Shown: piece by piece, positions 1 to 8,840 of the stretch
How positions within the stretch are numbered: position 1 is the stretch's first letter
Layout of the letters: every line of letters starts with the position of its first letter
NCBI RefSeq assembly: GCF_016937655.1
Contig: NZ_JAFHKL010000007.1
Location: forward strand, 186,001-250,000
Length of the DNA: 64,000 nt
Reading direction: 5' to 3'
Source: Chromobacterium alkanivorans
GTDB taxonomy: Bacteria > Pseudomonadota > Gammaproteobacteria > Burkholderiales > Chromobacteriaceae
The notes under the pieces: model-generated
What the model was told of the DNA's origin: nothing
What the model saw: only the letters and a program-made list of their open reading frames with translations
The model's database searches: none
Program-made: the position numbers and the translations under genes

Positions 1-810
1 CGGGGTGTACAGAAACTTCAGATAGGCCTCGGCCAGCTTGCGGTTGCCTTTCTTGTCGGCCACCTTGTCCACCACCGCCACCGGCGGCTCCGCCAGGATG
101 GACAGCGAGGGGGTGACGATGTCGAACTTGTCCGGCCCCAGTTCCTTCACCGCCAGCACCGCCTCGTTTTCCCAGGCCAGCAGCACGTCGCCCAGCCCGC
201 GCTGGGCGAAGGTCAGCGTCGCGCCGCGCGCGCCGGTGTCCAGCACAGGCACGTGCTTGTACAACTCTCCGACGTAGGCGCGGGCCTTGGCCTCGTTGCC
301 GCCGGGCTGTTTCAGCGCGTAGCCCCAGGCCGCCAGATAGTTCCAGCGCGCGCCGCCTGAGGTTTTGGGGTTGGGGGTGATCACCTGGATGCCGGGCTTG
401 ATCAGGTCGCCCCAATCGCGGATGCCCTTGGGATTGCCCTTGCGCACCAGGAACACGATGGTGGAGGTGTAGGGCGCGCTATTGTCCGGCAGCCGGCTTT
501 GCCAGTTCTTGGGCAGCAGGCCCTGGTCCGCCAGCACGTCGATGTCGTAGGCCAGCGCCAGCGTGGCCACATCGGCTTCCAGGCCGTGCTGGATGGCCAG
601 CGACTGTTTGCCGGAGCCGCCGTGCGACTGCTTGATGGCGACGTCGCCGCCCTGTTTCTTCCATTGTTCGGCGAAAGCCTTGTTGACGTCCTGGTACAGC
701 TCGCGGGTGGGGTCGTAGGAGACGTTGAGCAATTCGGCGGCCAGCAGCGGCGTGGCGCCGCTGAACAAGGCGAGGGACAGCAGGGCGTGGCGGACGGAGA
801 AGCGTGGCAT
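1..810 (-). CDS. sbp: Sulfate ABC transporter periplasmic binding protein (3' end outside window)
   Basis: Binds sulfate (or thiosulfate) in the periplasm and delivers it to the CysTWA importer. 270 codons are visible with no stop; the C-terminus lies beyond base 1. An N-terminal signal peptide (about residues 1-24, hydrophobic core then ATPLLAA) is followed by [13 protein letters not shown] and [10 protein letters not shown], both typical of the Sbp/CysP family; [20 protein letters not shown] is another family block. ATG at 810 follows an AGGAAA ribosome-binding site. The rest of a cys operon, if present, lies to the left outside the window. Sbp versus CysP cannot be decided from sequence alone. 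Confidence 0.93.
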   Translation of the reverse strand, partial: MPRFSVRHALLSLALFSGATPLLAAELLNVSYDPTRELYQDVNKAFAEQWKKQGGDVAIKQSHGGSGKQSLAIQHGLEADVATLALAYDIDVLADQGLLPKNWQSRLPDNSAPYTSTIVFLVRKGNPKGIRDWGDLIKPGIQVITPNPKTSGGARWNYLAAWGYALKQPGGNEAKARAYVGELYKHVPVLDTGARGATLTFAQRGLGDVLLAWENEAVLAVKELGPDKFDIVTPSLSILAEPPVAVVDKVADKKGNRKLAEAYLKFLYTP

Positions 811-1021
811 GGCGGTTTCCTGAAGGAGGCAAGCGATGAATGCATCTAATCAGAAATGTTTTATCGCCAGAAGTGATTGTTTTTTATCTTCAAATTCCAA
901 ATAAATCTATGTGACGACAAGGTCTTTTAGAGAAATAGGGAATAAGTTTCTCGTTCAATATCATTTCCAAGAATATTAAAGCCGTTCTACAGTGCGAGCT
1001 CAACCTTTGAGGAGCTGAGCG

Positions 1022-1594
1022 ATGGAACCTTCGCTGGCGGATTTCGACCTGATCATCCAACCCGGCTGGCGCAACTCCGGCCCGCGGCATTGGCAAAGTC
1101 ATTGGCAGCGGCGACTGGGCGCGACGCGAGTGGAAGCCGACGATTGGGACGCGCCGCAGCTGGACGACTGGCTGAGGGGCTTGGACCAGGCGCTGGACCG
1201 GACGCGCAAGCCGGTCATCGTCATCGCCCACAGTCTGGGCTGCGTGGCGGTGGCGCATTACGCGCAGCGTCAGCCGCGGCGCATCGCCGGCGCTTTGCTG
1301 GTGGCGCCGGCGGATGTGGAGCGCCCCTTCGTGCCGCGGGAGCTGATGGGCTTCGCGCCGACGCCGCGCCAGCCCTTGCCGTTTCCGGCCCGGATGGTGG
1401 CGAGCAGCAACGACCCCTTCTGCAAGACGCCGCGCGCGGCGCGGCTGGCCGGTTACTGGCGCACGCCCATCGCCTGGCTGCGCCAGGCCGGTCACATCAA
1501 TGTGGAGTCCGGCCACGGGCAGTGGGAGGAGGGCTGGCTGCAGCTGGATTTGCTGGCGCAGCGGGTGAGGGCTAGTCTGAGCCAGGCGGCCTGA
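1022..1594 (+). CDS. Serine hydrolase of the RBBP9/YdeN family
   Basis: 190-aa alpha/beta-hydrolase of the small RBBP9/YdeN (DUF1234-like) group. The N-terminus has the family opening PGWRNSGPRHWQSHW. The nucleophile elbow is AHSLGC (Ser71), the acid is in SSNDPF (Asp131) and the histidine in QAGHIN (His158), so the catalytic triad is complete. ATG 1022 is preceded by TTGAGGAGC. No signal peptide; cytoplasmic. Substrate unknown. It is monocistronic, divergent from sbp across about 210 bp in which nothing further was recognised, and its TGA is followed directly by a MITE-like repeat. Confidence 0.85.
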   Translation: MEPSLADFDLIIQPGWRNSGPRHWQSHWQRRLGATRVEADDWDAPQLDDWLRGLDQALDRTRKPVIVIAHSLGCVAVAHYAQRQPRRIAGALLVAPADVERPFVPRELMGFAPTPRQPLPFPARMVASSNDPFCKTPRAARLAGYWRTPIAWLRQAGHINVESGHGQWEEGWLQLDLLAQRVRASLSQAA

Positions 1595-1683
1595 GAAGCT
1601 GTTTACGATCTGCCGCGCGTCGTGAGACGTGACACGGCGGGCACGCCTGGTCTCGCCTTAGCTCGCGAGACTTTGAACAGGCG
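1595..1683. repeat. MITE-like element, internally deleted copy (copy 1)
   Basis: Starts GAAGCTGTTTACGATCTGC and ends CGCGAGACTTTGAACAGG, matching the two termini of the longer copies at 5604, 43788, 45118, 47396, 50765 and 52853, but about 60 bp of the interior is missing. It abuts the TGA of the upstream hydrolase gene. Confidence 0.7.
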
Positions 1684-1783
1684 CTGGGCTTTGCCGTGAA
1701 CGAGCGCTTGCTCGGCGTGGTTTCGGTCCAAGCCGGGTGGTCTAAACTGGGATGACACGTATTTCAATCATCACAGAGTGGCC

Positions 1784-2734
1784 ATGATGCCGAGCCGATT
1801 TCTTGCCTGTTGCTGGCTGTCCCTGGCCGGAGCCGTTTACGCGGCGCCCTTGAGCCGCATCGGCGTGTCCGTGGGGGCGCTGGACAATCCCTTTTACCAG
1901 ATCGTCGCGCGCGGCGCGCTGAACGAAGCGCGCGCGGCCAATCCCAATGCGCAAGTCACCACCTTGTCCGCCAATTTCAGCCTGGAGCGGCAGGAGGAGC
2001 AGGTGCGGCAATTGCTGCGCCAGCAGGTGGAGTTGATCCTGCTGGTGGCCGCGGACAGCAAGGCGGTGGCGCCGCTGGTGCGCCTGGCGCACCAGGCCGG
2101 GGCGAGGGTGGTGGCGGTGGACGTGGACGCGCCCGGCGCCGACGGTACGGTCAAATCGGACAATGTCCAGGCCGGGGCGCTGGCTTGCCGCTATCTGGCG
2201 GAGCAGATGCGCGGCCGCGGCACGGTGGTGATTCAGAGCGGCCCGCCGGTGTCCTCGGTCTGGGACCGGGTGGCCGGCTGTCGCCGCAGCCTGGCCGCTT
2301 TTCCCAAGATTCGCCTGCTCAGCTACAAGGAGAGCGGGCTGGCGTCCAGCTGGGGCGGCAAGCGGCTGATGGAGCGGCATCTGCGGCGCTACCCCGCGAT
2401 CAACGGCGTGTTCGCCTGCAACGACCGTCAGGCGCTGGGGGCGGAGCAGGCGGCGCGGGAAGCCGGCCGCGGGGAAGTGATGATAGCCGGGGTGGACGGC
2501 TCGCCGGACATCGAGAAGGCGTTGCGGGCGCAGAATCAGATCGTGGCCTCCGCCAGCCAGGCGCCGTACGCCATCGGCGTGGAGGCGGTGAGGCTGGGCC
2601 GCCAATTGCTGGACAATCCCAAATCCAAGCCGCGCACGGTGGTGGTGCCGGTGCAGCTGATTACCCGCGCCAATATCGGAGCCTATCAGGGCTGGCAAAG
2701 TCAGCTGCCGCCATTGCCCGACGCGGCGCGCTAG
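1784..2734 (+). CDS. Periplasmic sugar-binding protein (ribose/galactose type, RbsB-like)
   Basis: 316-aa type I periplasmic binding protein of the RbsB class (Peripla_BP_4). A signal peptide ends at about AGAVYA|A; ISVGALDNPFYQ-like sequence (GVSVGALDNPFYQIV) is the family strand-1 signature, and ACNDRQALGAEQAAREAG, IAGVDGSPDIEKAL and QAPYAIGVEAV are typical hinge and ligand-cleft blocks. No ABC permease or ATPase follows, so it may act with transport genes elsewhere or with a chemoreceptor. ATG at 1784 was preferred to the in-frame GTG at 1778. The ligand cannot be assigned. Confidence 0.82.
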   Translation: MMPSRFLACCWLSLAGAVYAAPLSRIGVSVGALDNPFYQIVARGALNEARAANPNAQVTTLSANFSLERQEEQVRQLLRQQVELILLVAADSKAVAPLVRLAHQAGARVVAVDVDAPGADGTVKSDNVQAGALACRYLAEQMRGRGTVVIQSGPPVSSVWDRVAGCRRSLAAFPKIRLLSYKESGLASSWGGKRLMERHLRRYPAINGVFACNDRQALGAEQAAREAGRGEVMIAGVDGSPDIEKALRAQNQIVASASQAPYAIGVEAVRLGRQLLDNPKSKPRTVVVPVQLITRANIGAYQGWQSQLPPLPDAAR

Positions 2735-2847
2735 GCGGCGGCCCCCCGTCTTTTTTGACCTGCGGCGGCGGCGGTGTCACACTGCCGGTGTTTCCGCGTC
2801 GGCCTGGCCGACGCCAGCTGTTTCCAACTCAAGCCAAAGGATTCCAC

Positions 2848-3390
2848 ATGTTCGCATCACGCCCGCTCAAAGCCGGCCTGGCCGCCCTGGCGCTGACTTT
2901 GCCGCTGCTGGCGCACGCCGACGCCGCCCAGGACGCCGCCGTCAAAGAGTTGTCCGCCACGCTGAGCCTGAACAATATGCTGCCGGAACTGGCGCAGCGC
3001 ACCACCGCCAGCGCGATGCCGCTGCTGCAGGAATACTTCGTCAAGAACAAGATCAAGCTGAGCGAAGCCCAGCAGAAAAAAGCGCAGGAAGGCTTCAAGA
3101 CCTACGGCGAGAACGTGCACAAGCTGGCCAGCGACTACTTTGGCTCCAGCGCCGCCAAGCAGCAGTTCGAACAAACCGTGGCCAAGGCCTACAGCGCTCA
3201 GTTCAGCGCCGACGAACTCAAGCAGATCAACGCTTTCTACAAGACCGCCGCAGGTCAGAAACTGCTGAAGCAGCAGCCGCAGATCATCAACACCATCGCC
3301 GGCGACACGCTGAAGGCCGCCGAGCCGGTGCTGTTGCCCAAGATGCGCGCCGCCGCGGAAAGCTTCGGCAAGAGCGTCGCCAAGAAATAA
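2848..3390 (+). CDS. DUF2059 domain periplasmic protein
   Basis: 180 aa with a clear signal peptide (cleavage near LAHADA). The remainder is helical and matches the DUF2059 pattern, in which a conserved core such as FSADELKQINAFYKTAAGQKLL is followed by a Lys-rich helical tail. Members are exported and mostly of unknown function. The gene stands alone with its own terminator just downstream. ATG 2848 follows AAGCCAAAGGATTCCAC. Confidence 0.8.
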   Translation: MFASRPLKAGLAALALTLPLLAHADAAQDAAVKELSATLSLNNMLPELAQRTTASAMPLLQEYFVKNKIKLSEAQQKKAQEGFKTYGENVHKLASDYFGSSAAKQQFEQTVAKAYSAQFSADELKQINAFYKTAAGQKLLKQQPQIINTIAGDTLKAAEPVLLPKMRAAAESFGKSVAKK

Positions 3391-3411
3391 GCGCGTTTGC
3401 GCTTCGCCATC

Positions 3412-3438
3412 AAAGCCGCCCAAGGGCGGCTTTTTTGC
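3412..3438 (+). terminator. Rho-independent terminator after the DUF2059 gene
   Basis: AAAGCCGCCC, short loop, GGGCGGCTTTTTT. Confidence 0.85.
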
Positions 3439-3479
3439 GTGCCGCGCGCCAGCTTGGTGCCGCGTCGCACCATTCCGGT

Positions 3480-3704
3480 TCAGTTCAGCATCAGGCTGAG
3501 CCGGCGCGCGGTGTCCACCGCGGCTTCCGCCTGGCTGGACTCCTCTTGCCATACCCAGACATTGTGGGTCGGGTCCAGCGCCTCGACCAGCCACAGCCGG
3601 CCGCCGCCGCCCAGCGCCACCTGACGCGCGCGCACCGGCCGGCGGTAATTGAACATCACCACCTCGCTGGTGGCGGCGGGCGTGTTGCGCGAGAACAGTT
3701 TCAT
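3480..3704 (-). CDS. Small hypothetical protein
   Basis: 74 aa beginning MKLFSRN. It carries an Arg-rich strand (NYRRPVRARQVAL), then WLVEALDPTHNVWVWQEESS and a helical end. No signal peptide, membrane segment or recognised domain. The ATG at 3704 was chosen because the longer in-frame extension to 3761 reads as low-complexity Arg/Pro sequence. Coding is supported by biased third positions and tidy placement between two + strand genes. Function unknown. Confidence 0.5.
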   Translation of the reverse strand: MKLFSRNTPAATSEVVMFNYRRPVRARQVALGGGGRLWLVEALDPTHNVWVWQEESSQAEAAVDTARRLSLMLN

Positions 3705-3817
3705 GGCGGGCCTCGGCGGCGGGAGTGGACGATGTCCGCGACGCTGCAAGACTCGTGCCAACGGCTTGGCGGCGCAGCGGCTATAACGTGTTTATCGACA
3801 CGGATTATGTCATTCAA

Positions 3818-4621
3818 ATGATGAGACCGGGCTTATTGCTCTTGCTGTTGGCCGGGCTGGCGGCGGGCGTCGCGGCCGCGCCGCCGCGCCAGGTGGTGGT
3901 GCTGGTGGACAACGGCTATCCGCCGTATTCCTACGAGAAGGACGGCAGGGCCGAGGGCGTGTACAACGAGGTGTTGCGCGCGGCGTCGCAGCGCTTGAGC
4001 GATTACCGCATCGATCTGCGGCCGGTGCCGTGGAAGCGCGGCCTGTCCGAGCTGGAGGCCGGCCGCGCGCCGGCGCTGTCGCCGCCGTATTACCGCCCGG
4101 AGCGGGACTACATGGGCTATTCGGCGCCGTTCTGGCAGGAGCAGCTGGCGGTGTATTGCCGCGCGGAGGTCATGCGCGCGCCGCGGCAGCACTGGCCGGC
4201 GGATTTCCTGGGACTGCGCTTCGGCAACAACGCCGGTTTCCGTCCCGGCGGCAAGGCGTTCTGGCTGGCGGTGCAGCGCGGCGAGATCCAGCTGGACGAG
4301 GCGCCGGACACCCAGGGCAATCTGCTGAAGCTGATCAACGGCCGCACCGACTGCTATTTGAACGATAAGCTGTCCATTCTTTATGTGCTGGAACGGTTGC
4401 AGCGGCGCGGAGCGATCAGCGCGGAGCAGCGCGGCGAATTGGTGGCGGCGGCCAATCTGAACGGTGAGCAGGCCTATGTCGGCTTCACCAAGCACGGCCG
4501 GCAGCGCTTTCCCTATCTGGACGATTTCATCCGGCAGCTGAACGCCGTCTTGGAGCAGATGAAGCGCGAGGGGAGGATTGCCGCCATCGTGGAGCAGACG
4601 CTGCGCGACGCGCCGCCGTAG
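3818..4621 (+). CDS. Extracellular solute-binding protein family 3 (amino-acid type)
   Basis: 267 aa. MMRPGLLLLLLAGLAAGVAA is a signal peptide, followed by QVVVLVDNGYPPYSYEKDGR, the usual opening of family 3 (type II) periplasmic binding proteins; VYNEVLRAAS, VPWKRGLSELEAG and a C-terminal FIRQLNAVLEQMKREGRI helix fit. Start 3818/3821 was taken at the signal-peptide Met; an upstream GTG at 3725 would add an implausible leader. No permease genes are adjacent. Ligand unknown. Confidence 0.82.
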   Translation: MMRPGLLLLLLAGLAAGVAAAPPRQVVVLVDNGYPPYSYEKDGRAEGVYNEVLRAASQRLSDYRIDLRPVPWKRGLSELEAGRAPALSPPYYRPERDYMGYSAPFWQEQLAVYCRAEVMRAPRQHWPADFLGLRFGNNAGFRPGGKAFWLAVQRGEIQLDEAPDTQGNLLKLINGRTDCYLNDKLSILYVLERLQRRGAISAEQRGELVAAANLNGEQAYVGFTKHGRQRFPYLDDFIRQLNAVLEQMKREGRIAAIVEQTLRDAPP

Positions 4622-4640
4622 AACCGGCTCATCGCCGCGT

Positions 4641-4677
4641 CCGGCCGCCGGTTTTGACAGCCGCGGCGGCCGGTTTT
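4641..4677 (+). terminator. Intrinsic terminator after the solute-binding protein gene
   Basis: 9-bp stem CCGGCCGCC / GGCGGCCGG, then TTTT. Confidence 0.65.
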
Positions 4678-4709
4678 AGCATGGCTCGATAGCCTTACGG
4701 AAACCAAGT

Positions 4710-5573
4710 ATGGAAAACCGCAAACTGGCGGTATTGATAGACGCGGACAACGCGCAGTCGGCGCTGATCGCCGAGTTGCTGGCCGAGGTGGCCAAATACG
4801 GCACCGCCGTGGTCAAGCGCGCCTACGGCGACTGGACCACCAGCCAGCTGAAGGGCTGGAAGGAAGTGCTGCATCAGTACGCGATTTCGCCGATTCAGCA
4901 GTTCGCCTACACCAAGGGCAAGAACTCCACCGACTCCGCGTTGATCATCGACGCGATGGATCTGCTCTACACCGGCAATTTCGACGGCTTCTGCCTGGTG
5001 TCCTCGGACAGCGACTTCACCCGCCTGGCCACCCGGCTGCGCGAGTCCGGGCTGATGGTGATCGGCCTGGGCGAGCAGTCCAAGACGCCGCGGCCCTTCA
5101 TCGCCGCCTGCGACAAATTCGTGTTCACCGAGATTCTGCGGCCGGAGCCGGCGGCGGCCAAGCACGCGGCCGACAAGCCCAAGACGCGCAGTACGCGCAG
5201 CCGCGCCAAGCCGCAGCCTGAGAAGGAGCGCCACCCGCTGCAGGACATGTTCACCAATGCGATCGAGGCGGTGTCGCGCGACAGCGGCTGGGCGGAGTTG
5301 TCGGTGGTGGGCACTTATCTGGCCAAGAACGATCCCTCGTTCGACCCGCGGGTCTACGGTCATTCCCGGCTGTCGCAGATGGTGAAAAAGCTGGACTTCC
5401 TGACGGTGCAGGAAAGCCGCAACGGCTCCAAACTGCATTGCGAAATCCGGCTCAAGCAGGACGGCGAATCGCTGCCCGCAGCGGCTGCGGCCGCGCCGCC
5501 CGCGGCGGAGCCGCCGGAAACGCCGGCGCGCAAGAAGCGCAGCCCGCGCAAAAAGCCGGCTGCTGCCGGCTGA
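4710..5573 (+). CDS. NYN-domain putative RNase with C-terminal OST-HTH/LOTUS domain
   Basis: 287 aa. Residues 1-145 form a NYN (PIN-like, LabA/DUF88) nuclease fold: LAVLIDADNAQ with candidate catalytic Asp11 and Asp13, NSTDSALIIDAMDLLY, and CLVSSDSDFTRLATRLRESG. A basic linker (about 150-175) leads to an OST-HTH/LOTUS RNA-binding domain (about 178-250; ISRDSGWAELSVVGTYLAK-like and SQMVKKLDFL). The end is Ala/Pro/Lys-rich. The family is thought to act in RNA decay or processing. Single gene after a terminator; ATG 4710 follows a weak GGAAACC site. Confidence 0.85.
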   Translation: MENRKLAVLIDADNAQSALIAELLAEVAKYGTAVVKRAYGDWTTSQLKGWKEVLHQYAISPIQQFAYTKGKNSTDSALIIDAMDLLYTGNFDGFCLVSSDSDFTRLATRLRESGLMVIGLGEQSKTPRPFIAACDKFVFTEILRPEPAAAKHAADKPKTRSTRSRAKPQPEKERHPLQDMFTNAIEAVSRDSGWAELSVVGTYLAKNDPSFDPRVYGHSRLSQMVKKLDFLTVQESRNGSKLHCEIRLKQDGESLPAAAAAAPPAAEPPETPARKKRSPRKKPAAAG

Positions 5574-5603
5574 ACCGGCTGCTGGTACACTGTTTGCATT
5601 CCT

Positions 5604-5749
5604 AAAGAACGTGTTTACGATCTCGCGAGCTAAGGCGAGACAAGGCGAAAACAGCTGAGAAAGCGCAATGTACAGGTGGTACATGAGCATTTCGAAGTTG
5701 GTTTCAACGCGGTATCGCCGACGCGTAGCAGATCGTAAATAGGTTCTAA
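5604..5749. repeat. MITE-like element (copy 2)
   Basis: About 146 bp, ends AAGAACGTGTTTACGATCT and AGATCGTAAATAGGTTCTAA (imperfect terminal inverted repeats). The interior has the GGCGAGACAAGGCGAAAAC block and a TGTACAGGTGGTACATGAG inverted repeat shared with the other copies. Lies between the NYN gene and the acetyltransferase. Confidence 0.85.
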
Positions 5750-5812
5750 GGATCCGCGTCGGCGTCCGTGCCCGCGATCCAAACAACAAGCCACATCAGC
5801 AAGGGACAGAAC

Positions 5813-6331
5813 ATGATTATCCGCGACGCCACGCTGGAAGACCTGGCGGCGATACTCGACATCTACAACGAGGTCATCGCCACCACCACCGCCATCTACA
5901 ACGACGATCCGCTGTCCGCCGGCGAATTCGCCGTCTGGTTCCAGGACCGCACCGCCGCGGGCTATCCGGTATTGCTGGCCGAAGAGGGCGGCAAGATACT
6001 GGGCTTTTCCAGCTTCGGCGATTTCCGCGTCAAACCGGGCTACCGCTTCACCGTGGAGCACAGCGTGCACTTGTCCGCCGACGCGCGCGGCAAGGGCATA
6101 GGCACCGCCTTGGTGCAGGCCTTGTTCCCGCGCGCCAAGGCGCTGGGCAAGCACACCATGATAGGCGCGGTGGACGCCGCCAACGCGGGCTCCATCCGCT
6201 TCCATGAGAAATTGGGCTTCCAGCAGGTGGGCACGCTGCCGCAGGTGGGGTTCAAGTTCGGCCGCTGGCTGGATCTGGTGTTTCTGCAGCGCTTCATCGA
6301 CGGCGCCAGCGAGGGTCCGGCGGCGTCCTGA
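5813..6331 (+). CDS. GNAT acetyltransferase, phosphinothricin acetyltransferase-like
   Basis: 172 aa, the usual length of the Pat/YncA group. It opens IRDATLEDLAAILDIYNEV and has FTVEHSVHLSADARGKGIG, where R-G-K-G-I-G is the acetyl-CoA-binding loop, then HEKLGFQQVGTLPQVGFKFG, the hallmark C-terminal block. Such enzymes acetylate phosphinothricin, methionine sulfoximine or similar amino acids. Start ATG 5813 follows AAGGGACAGAAC. Single gene. Confidence 0.87.
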   Translation: MIIRDATLEDLAAILDIYNEVIATTTAIYNDDPLSAGEFAVWFQDRTAAGYPVLLAEEGGKILGFSSFGDFRVKPGYRFTVEHSVHLSADARGKGIGTALVQALFPRAKALGKHTMIGAVDAANAGSIRFHEKLGFQQVGTLPQVGFKFGRWLDLVFLQRFIDGASEGPAAS

Positions 6332-6343
6332 TCCGGAAATGAG

Positions 6344-6382
6344 AAGCGCCGCAGGGGTCTGCGGCGCTTGCTCGTGCTTTTT
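6344..6382. terminator. Hairpin between convergent genes
   Basis: Perfect 11-bp stem AAGCGCCGCAG / CTGCGGCGCTT with a GGGT loop; the T-tract (CTTTTT) is displaced a few bases on the + strand. Sits between the acetyltransferase and pyrI. Confidence 0.6.
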
Positions 6383-6436
6383 ACCACTGTCGAACGCAGT
6401 GTTTTCTTGATATTTCTCTATTCACCCTTGTACGAC

Positions 6437-6895
6437 TTAGCGCACCTCTGCAACGATATCCCTACTGAACACCTTTTCGCAATACTTGCATTTCATTTTT
6501 GTGTCGCGCGCCTGGGGTTTGACGTAGAAAAAGCTGGTCACCGGCTCGTTGTGCGAGATGCAGTTGGAATTGGGGCAGGAAAAAATCCCCTCGATGGTGT
6601 CCGGCAGCGCCAGCTTGTGCTTCTTCACCACTTCGAAATTGTCGATTACGTTGACGGTGGCCTGCGGCGCGAACAGCGCCAGTTCGTTGGCCTGTTCTTC
6701 CGACAGCGCGATGTTCTCCACCTTGATGATGTCCTTGGCGCCCATGTGGCGGCTGGACAGGTTCAATCCCACGGTGACGCGCTCGCCGGTTTCGCTGAGT
6801 TTGAACAGGCGCAGGATGACCAGGCCCTGGCCGGCCGGAATGTGGTCGATGACGGTGCCTTGTTTCAGCGCTTCTACGGTGCGGGTGTATTGCAT
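6437..6895 (-). CDS. pyrI: Aspartate carbamoyltransferase regulatory subunit
   Basis: 152 aa, matching PyrI length. The N-terminal allosteric (nucleotide-binding) domain begins [18 protein letters not shown]; the C-terminal zinc domain has its four cysteines Cys107, Cys112, Cys136 and Cys139 ([10 protein letters not shown] and KCKYC). It links to PyrB trimers to form the allosteric c6r6 enzyme of pyrimidine synthesis. Its ATG lies 20 bp after the pyrB stop, so the two are one operon expressed from the pyrB leader. Confidence 0.97.
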   Translation of the reverse strand: MQYTRTVEALKQGTVIDHIPAGQGLVILRLFKLSETGERVTVGLNLSSRHMGAKDIIKVENIALSEEQANELALFAPQATVNVIDNFEVVKKHKLALPDTIEGIFSCPNSNCISHNEPVTSFFYVKPQARDTKMKCKYCEKVFSRDIVAEVR

Positions 6896-6915
6896 GATGG
6901 TTTCCTTTTCCTGAA

Positions 6916-7836
6916 TCAGACGGTCTCGTTCAACACCAGCGACAACAGCGCCTGGCGCGCGTAGACCCCGTTCTTGGCCTGTTCGAAGTAATAAGCGTGC
7001 GGCGTGGCGTCCACGCTGGTTTCTATCTCGTCGACGCGCGGCAGCGGGTGCAATATCTTCATATTGGTGCGGGCGCTGTGCAGCATGTCGGCGCGCAGCA
7101 CGAACTTGCCCTGGATCTTCTTGAACTCGGCCTCGTCGAAGCGCTCGCGCTGCACCCGGGTCATGTAGAGCACGTCCACTTGCGGAATCACGTCGTCCAG
7201 GCTGCCGACCACGGTGTACTGAATGCCTTTTTCATCCAGCTCCTCGCAGATGTAGTCCGGCATCGCCAGCTGCTCCGGCGCGACGAAGTAGAAGCGCGCG
7301 CCGAACAGCGACAGCGCCTGGGTCAGCGAGTGCACGGTGCGGCCGTACTTGAGGTCGCCGACGAAGGCCACGGTCAGGTTTTCCAGCGTGCCCTGGGTCT
7401 CGCGGATGGTGAACAGGTCCAGCAGGGTCTGGGTCGGGTGCTGGTTGGAGCCGTCGCCGCCGTTGATGATGGGCACGTCGGAGAATTCGCTGGCCAGCCG
7501 CGCCGCGCCCTCCTTGGGATGGCGCATCACCACCGCGTCGGTGTAGGAGGCGATGATCTTGATCGAGTCCGCCAGGGTTTCGCCCTTCTTGGCGCTGGTG
7601 TTGCCGCCGTCGGCGAAGCCGATGACGCTGCCGCCCAGCCGCTGCACCGCGGTCTCGAAGGACAGCCGGGTGCGGGTGGAGGGCTCGAAGAAACAGCTGC
7701 CCACCAGCTTGTCCTTCAGCAGGTCGTTGCGCGGCTGTTGTTTCAGGCGGGCTGCCGTGGCCACCACCAGCTCCAGTTCCTCGCGGCTGAAGTCCGGTAT
7801 GGAAATGATGTGTTTGCGGTAGAGGGGGTTGGCCAT
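6916..7836 (-). CDS. pyrB: Aspartate carbamoyltransferase catalytic subunit
   Basis: 306 aa. Condenses carbamoyl phosphate with L-aspartate to N-carbamoyl aspartate. [13 protein letters not shown] carries the Ser-Thr-Arg-Thr-Arg carbamoyl-phosphate loop (residues 53-57); [17 protein letters not shown] is the second active-site block, and RVDEI sits near the C-terminus. ATG 7836 follows GAAAGGACGCGACC. It is the first gene of pyrBI, preceded by an apparent attenuator. Confidence 0.98.
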   Translation of the reverse strand: MANPLYRKHIISIPDFSREELELVVATAARLKQQPRNDLLKDKLVGSCFFEPSTRTRLSFETAVQRLGGSVIGFADGGNTSAKKGETLADSIKIIASYTDAVVMRHPKEGAARLASEFSDVPIINGGDGSNQHPTQTLLDLFTIRETQGTLENLTVAFVGDLKYGRTVHSLTQALSLFGARFYFVAPEQLAMPDYICEELDEKGIQYTVVGSLDDVIPQVDVLYMTRVQRERFDEAEFKKIQGKFVLRADMLHSARTNMKILHPLPRVDEIETSVDATPHAYYFEQAKNGVYARQALLSLVLNETV

Positions 7837-7875
7837 GGTCGCGTCCTTTCAATATTGGCTTTATGAGTCGCGGGT

Positions 7876-7904
7876 AAAAAAAAAGCCCCTGGAATCAGGA
7901 GCTT
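7876..7904 (-). terminator. Putative pyrBI attenuator
   Basis: On the minus strand AAGCTCCTG and CAGGGGCTT form a 9-bp stem (one G-T pair) with an ATTC loop followed by nine T. It is an intrinsic terminator 40 bp before the pyrB start codon and in the same direction, so most transcripts should end unless it is relieved, as in enterobacterial pyrBI. Confidence 0.75.
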
Positions 7905-8011
7905 GTTTTCTTACTGCATCGGGGTCCGGGAACGGCAAGGCCTCGCGCCAACGGCAGGTCGCCGCCGTGGCGGGCGGTGCGTCGTGCGGGAAGCGTTGTT
8001 GCGTGGGTCAT
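7895..8011 (-). CDS. Candidate pyrBI leader peptide
   Basis: 38 codons beginning MTHATTLPARRT and ending CSKKTSS, with the TGA inside the attenuator hairpin. A translating ribosome reaching this stop would cover the terminator stem, the same geometry as PyrL in E. coli. The sequence is not clearly homologous to PyrL and the ribosome-binding site (ACAGGCA) is weak. A second frame also ends just before the stem (TAA at 7911). Supported by position only. Confidence 0.35.
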   Translation of the reverse strand: MTHATTLPARRTARHGGDLPLARGLAVPGPRCSKKTSS

Positions 8012-8197
8012 TGCCTGTGGTCCGAACAAAACTGCGGGATTGTAATCCCAATTCCGGCGCGGCGGTAAGACCCATGTCGCATTTATCGAAATTGATGGCA
8101 GAAAAGGGACACTTGCGCGTCTGCTGCGAGCTTTGGACGGCTATTGGCGCCTGTTCAACGCCGCATCGCTGAAGCGCAGCGGACATCGAACAGGCTC

Positions 8198-8812
8198 TCA
8201 GCGCAGCGCGTATTTGATCCCCAGGCCCAGGAAACAGACGCCCAGCAGGCGGTTGAGCAGCAGGCGGCCGCCGGGGGCGAACGCGCGGCGGCGCAAATGG
8301 CCGGCCAGCCACACCAGCAGCGCCAGGTAGAGCATATTGATCAGGCAGAACACCGCGGCCAGCAGCGCGAAGCCGGCCGGGCCGGCGCGACTGGCGTCCA
8401 GGAATTGCGGGAAGAAAGCCATGAAGAACAGGATGGCCTTGGGGTTGGCCAGGGTGATCAACAGCGAGCGGCGGAAGCAGGCGCTGGCGCTGCGCGGCGT
8501 CGGCGCGGCCACGGCGGCGGCTCCGCCGCCGCGGCGGAACAACAGTTTCGCGCCCAGCCAGACCAGATAGAGCGCGCCGGCGTAGCGCAGCAGCTCGAAC
8601 CAGCCGGGATGGGCGGCCAGCAGCGCCGCCACGCCGCCGCCGGCCAGCGCGATCAGGATCAGATCGCCGGCCAGCAGCCCGGCCTGGGCCGCGTAGCCGG
8701 CGCGCAGTCCGCCGCCGCCGAGCGCGCCGAGGATGGACAGGGTGCCGGCTCCCGGCGTGACCACCAGCAGCAGCGAAGCGGCGACAAATGGCCACCAGTC
8801 GATTTCAATCAT
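8198..8812 (-). CDS. LysE/RhtB-family amino-acid exporter
   Basis: 204 aa, the family length, with about six hydrophobic segments. The N-terminal FVAASLLLVVTPGAGTLSIL is the LysE/RhtB signature (TPGP-like), and LLITLANPKAILFFMAFFPQ is the second conserved block. Exports amino acids or homoserine-lactone-like compounds; the substrate cannot be named. ATG 8812 follows CGAAAGGAAAAG. It is 28 bp downstream of the chemoreceptor gene on the same strand and could be cotranscribed. Confidence 0.88.
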   Translation of the reverse strand: MIEIDWWPFVAASLLLVVTPGAGTLSILGALGGGGLRAGYAAQAGLLAGDLILIALAGGGVAALLAAHPGWFELLRYAGALYLVWLGAKLLFRRGGGAAAVAAPTPRSASACFRRSLLITLANPKAILFFMAFFPQFLDASRAGPAGFALLAAVFCLINMLYLALLVWLAGHLRRRAFAPGGRLLLNRLLGVCFLGLGIKYALR

Positions 8813-8840
8813 CGGGCTTTTCCTTTCGTCGTCCGGCGGC

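Noticed and set aside
4695-5789. Long minus-strand frame opposite the NYN gene
   Set aside because: Shadow frame typical of GC-rich coding DNA; it also runs into a MITE-like element and has Arg/Gly/His-rich low-complexity content.
8146-8196. GCCTGTTC ... GAACAGGC inverted pair after the LysE gene as another MITE copy
   Set aside because: Only the ends resemble the variant terminus; length and interior do not match. It may be a simple terminator-like hairpin.
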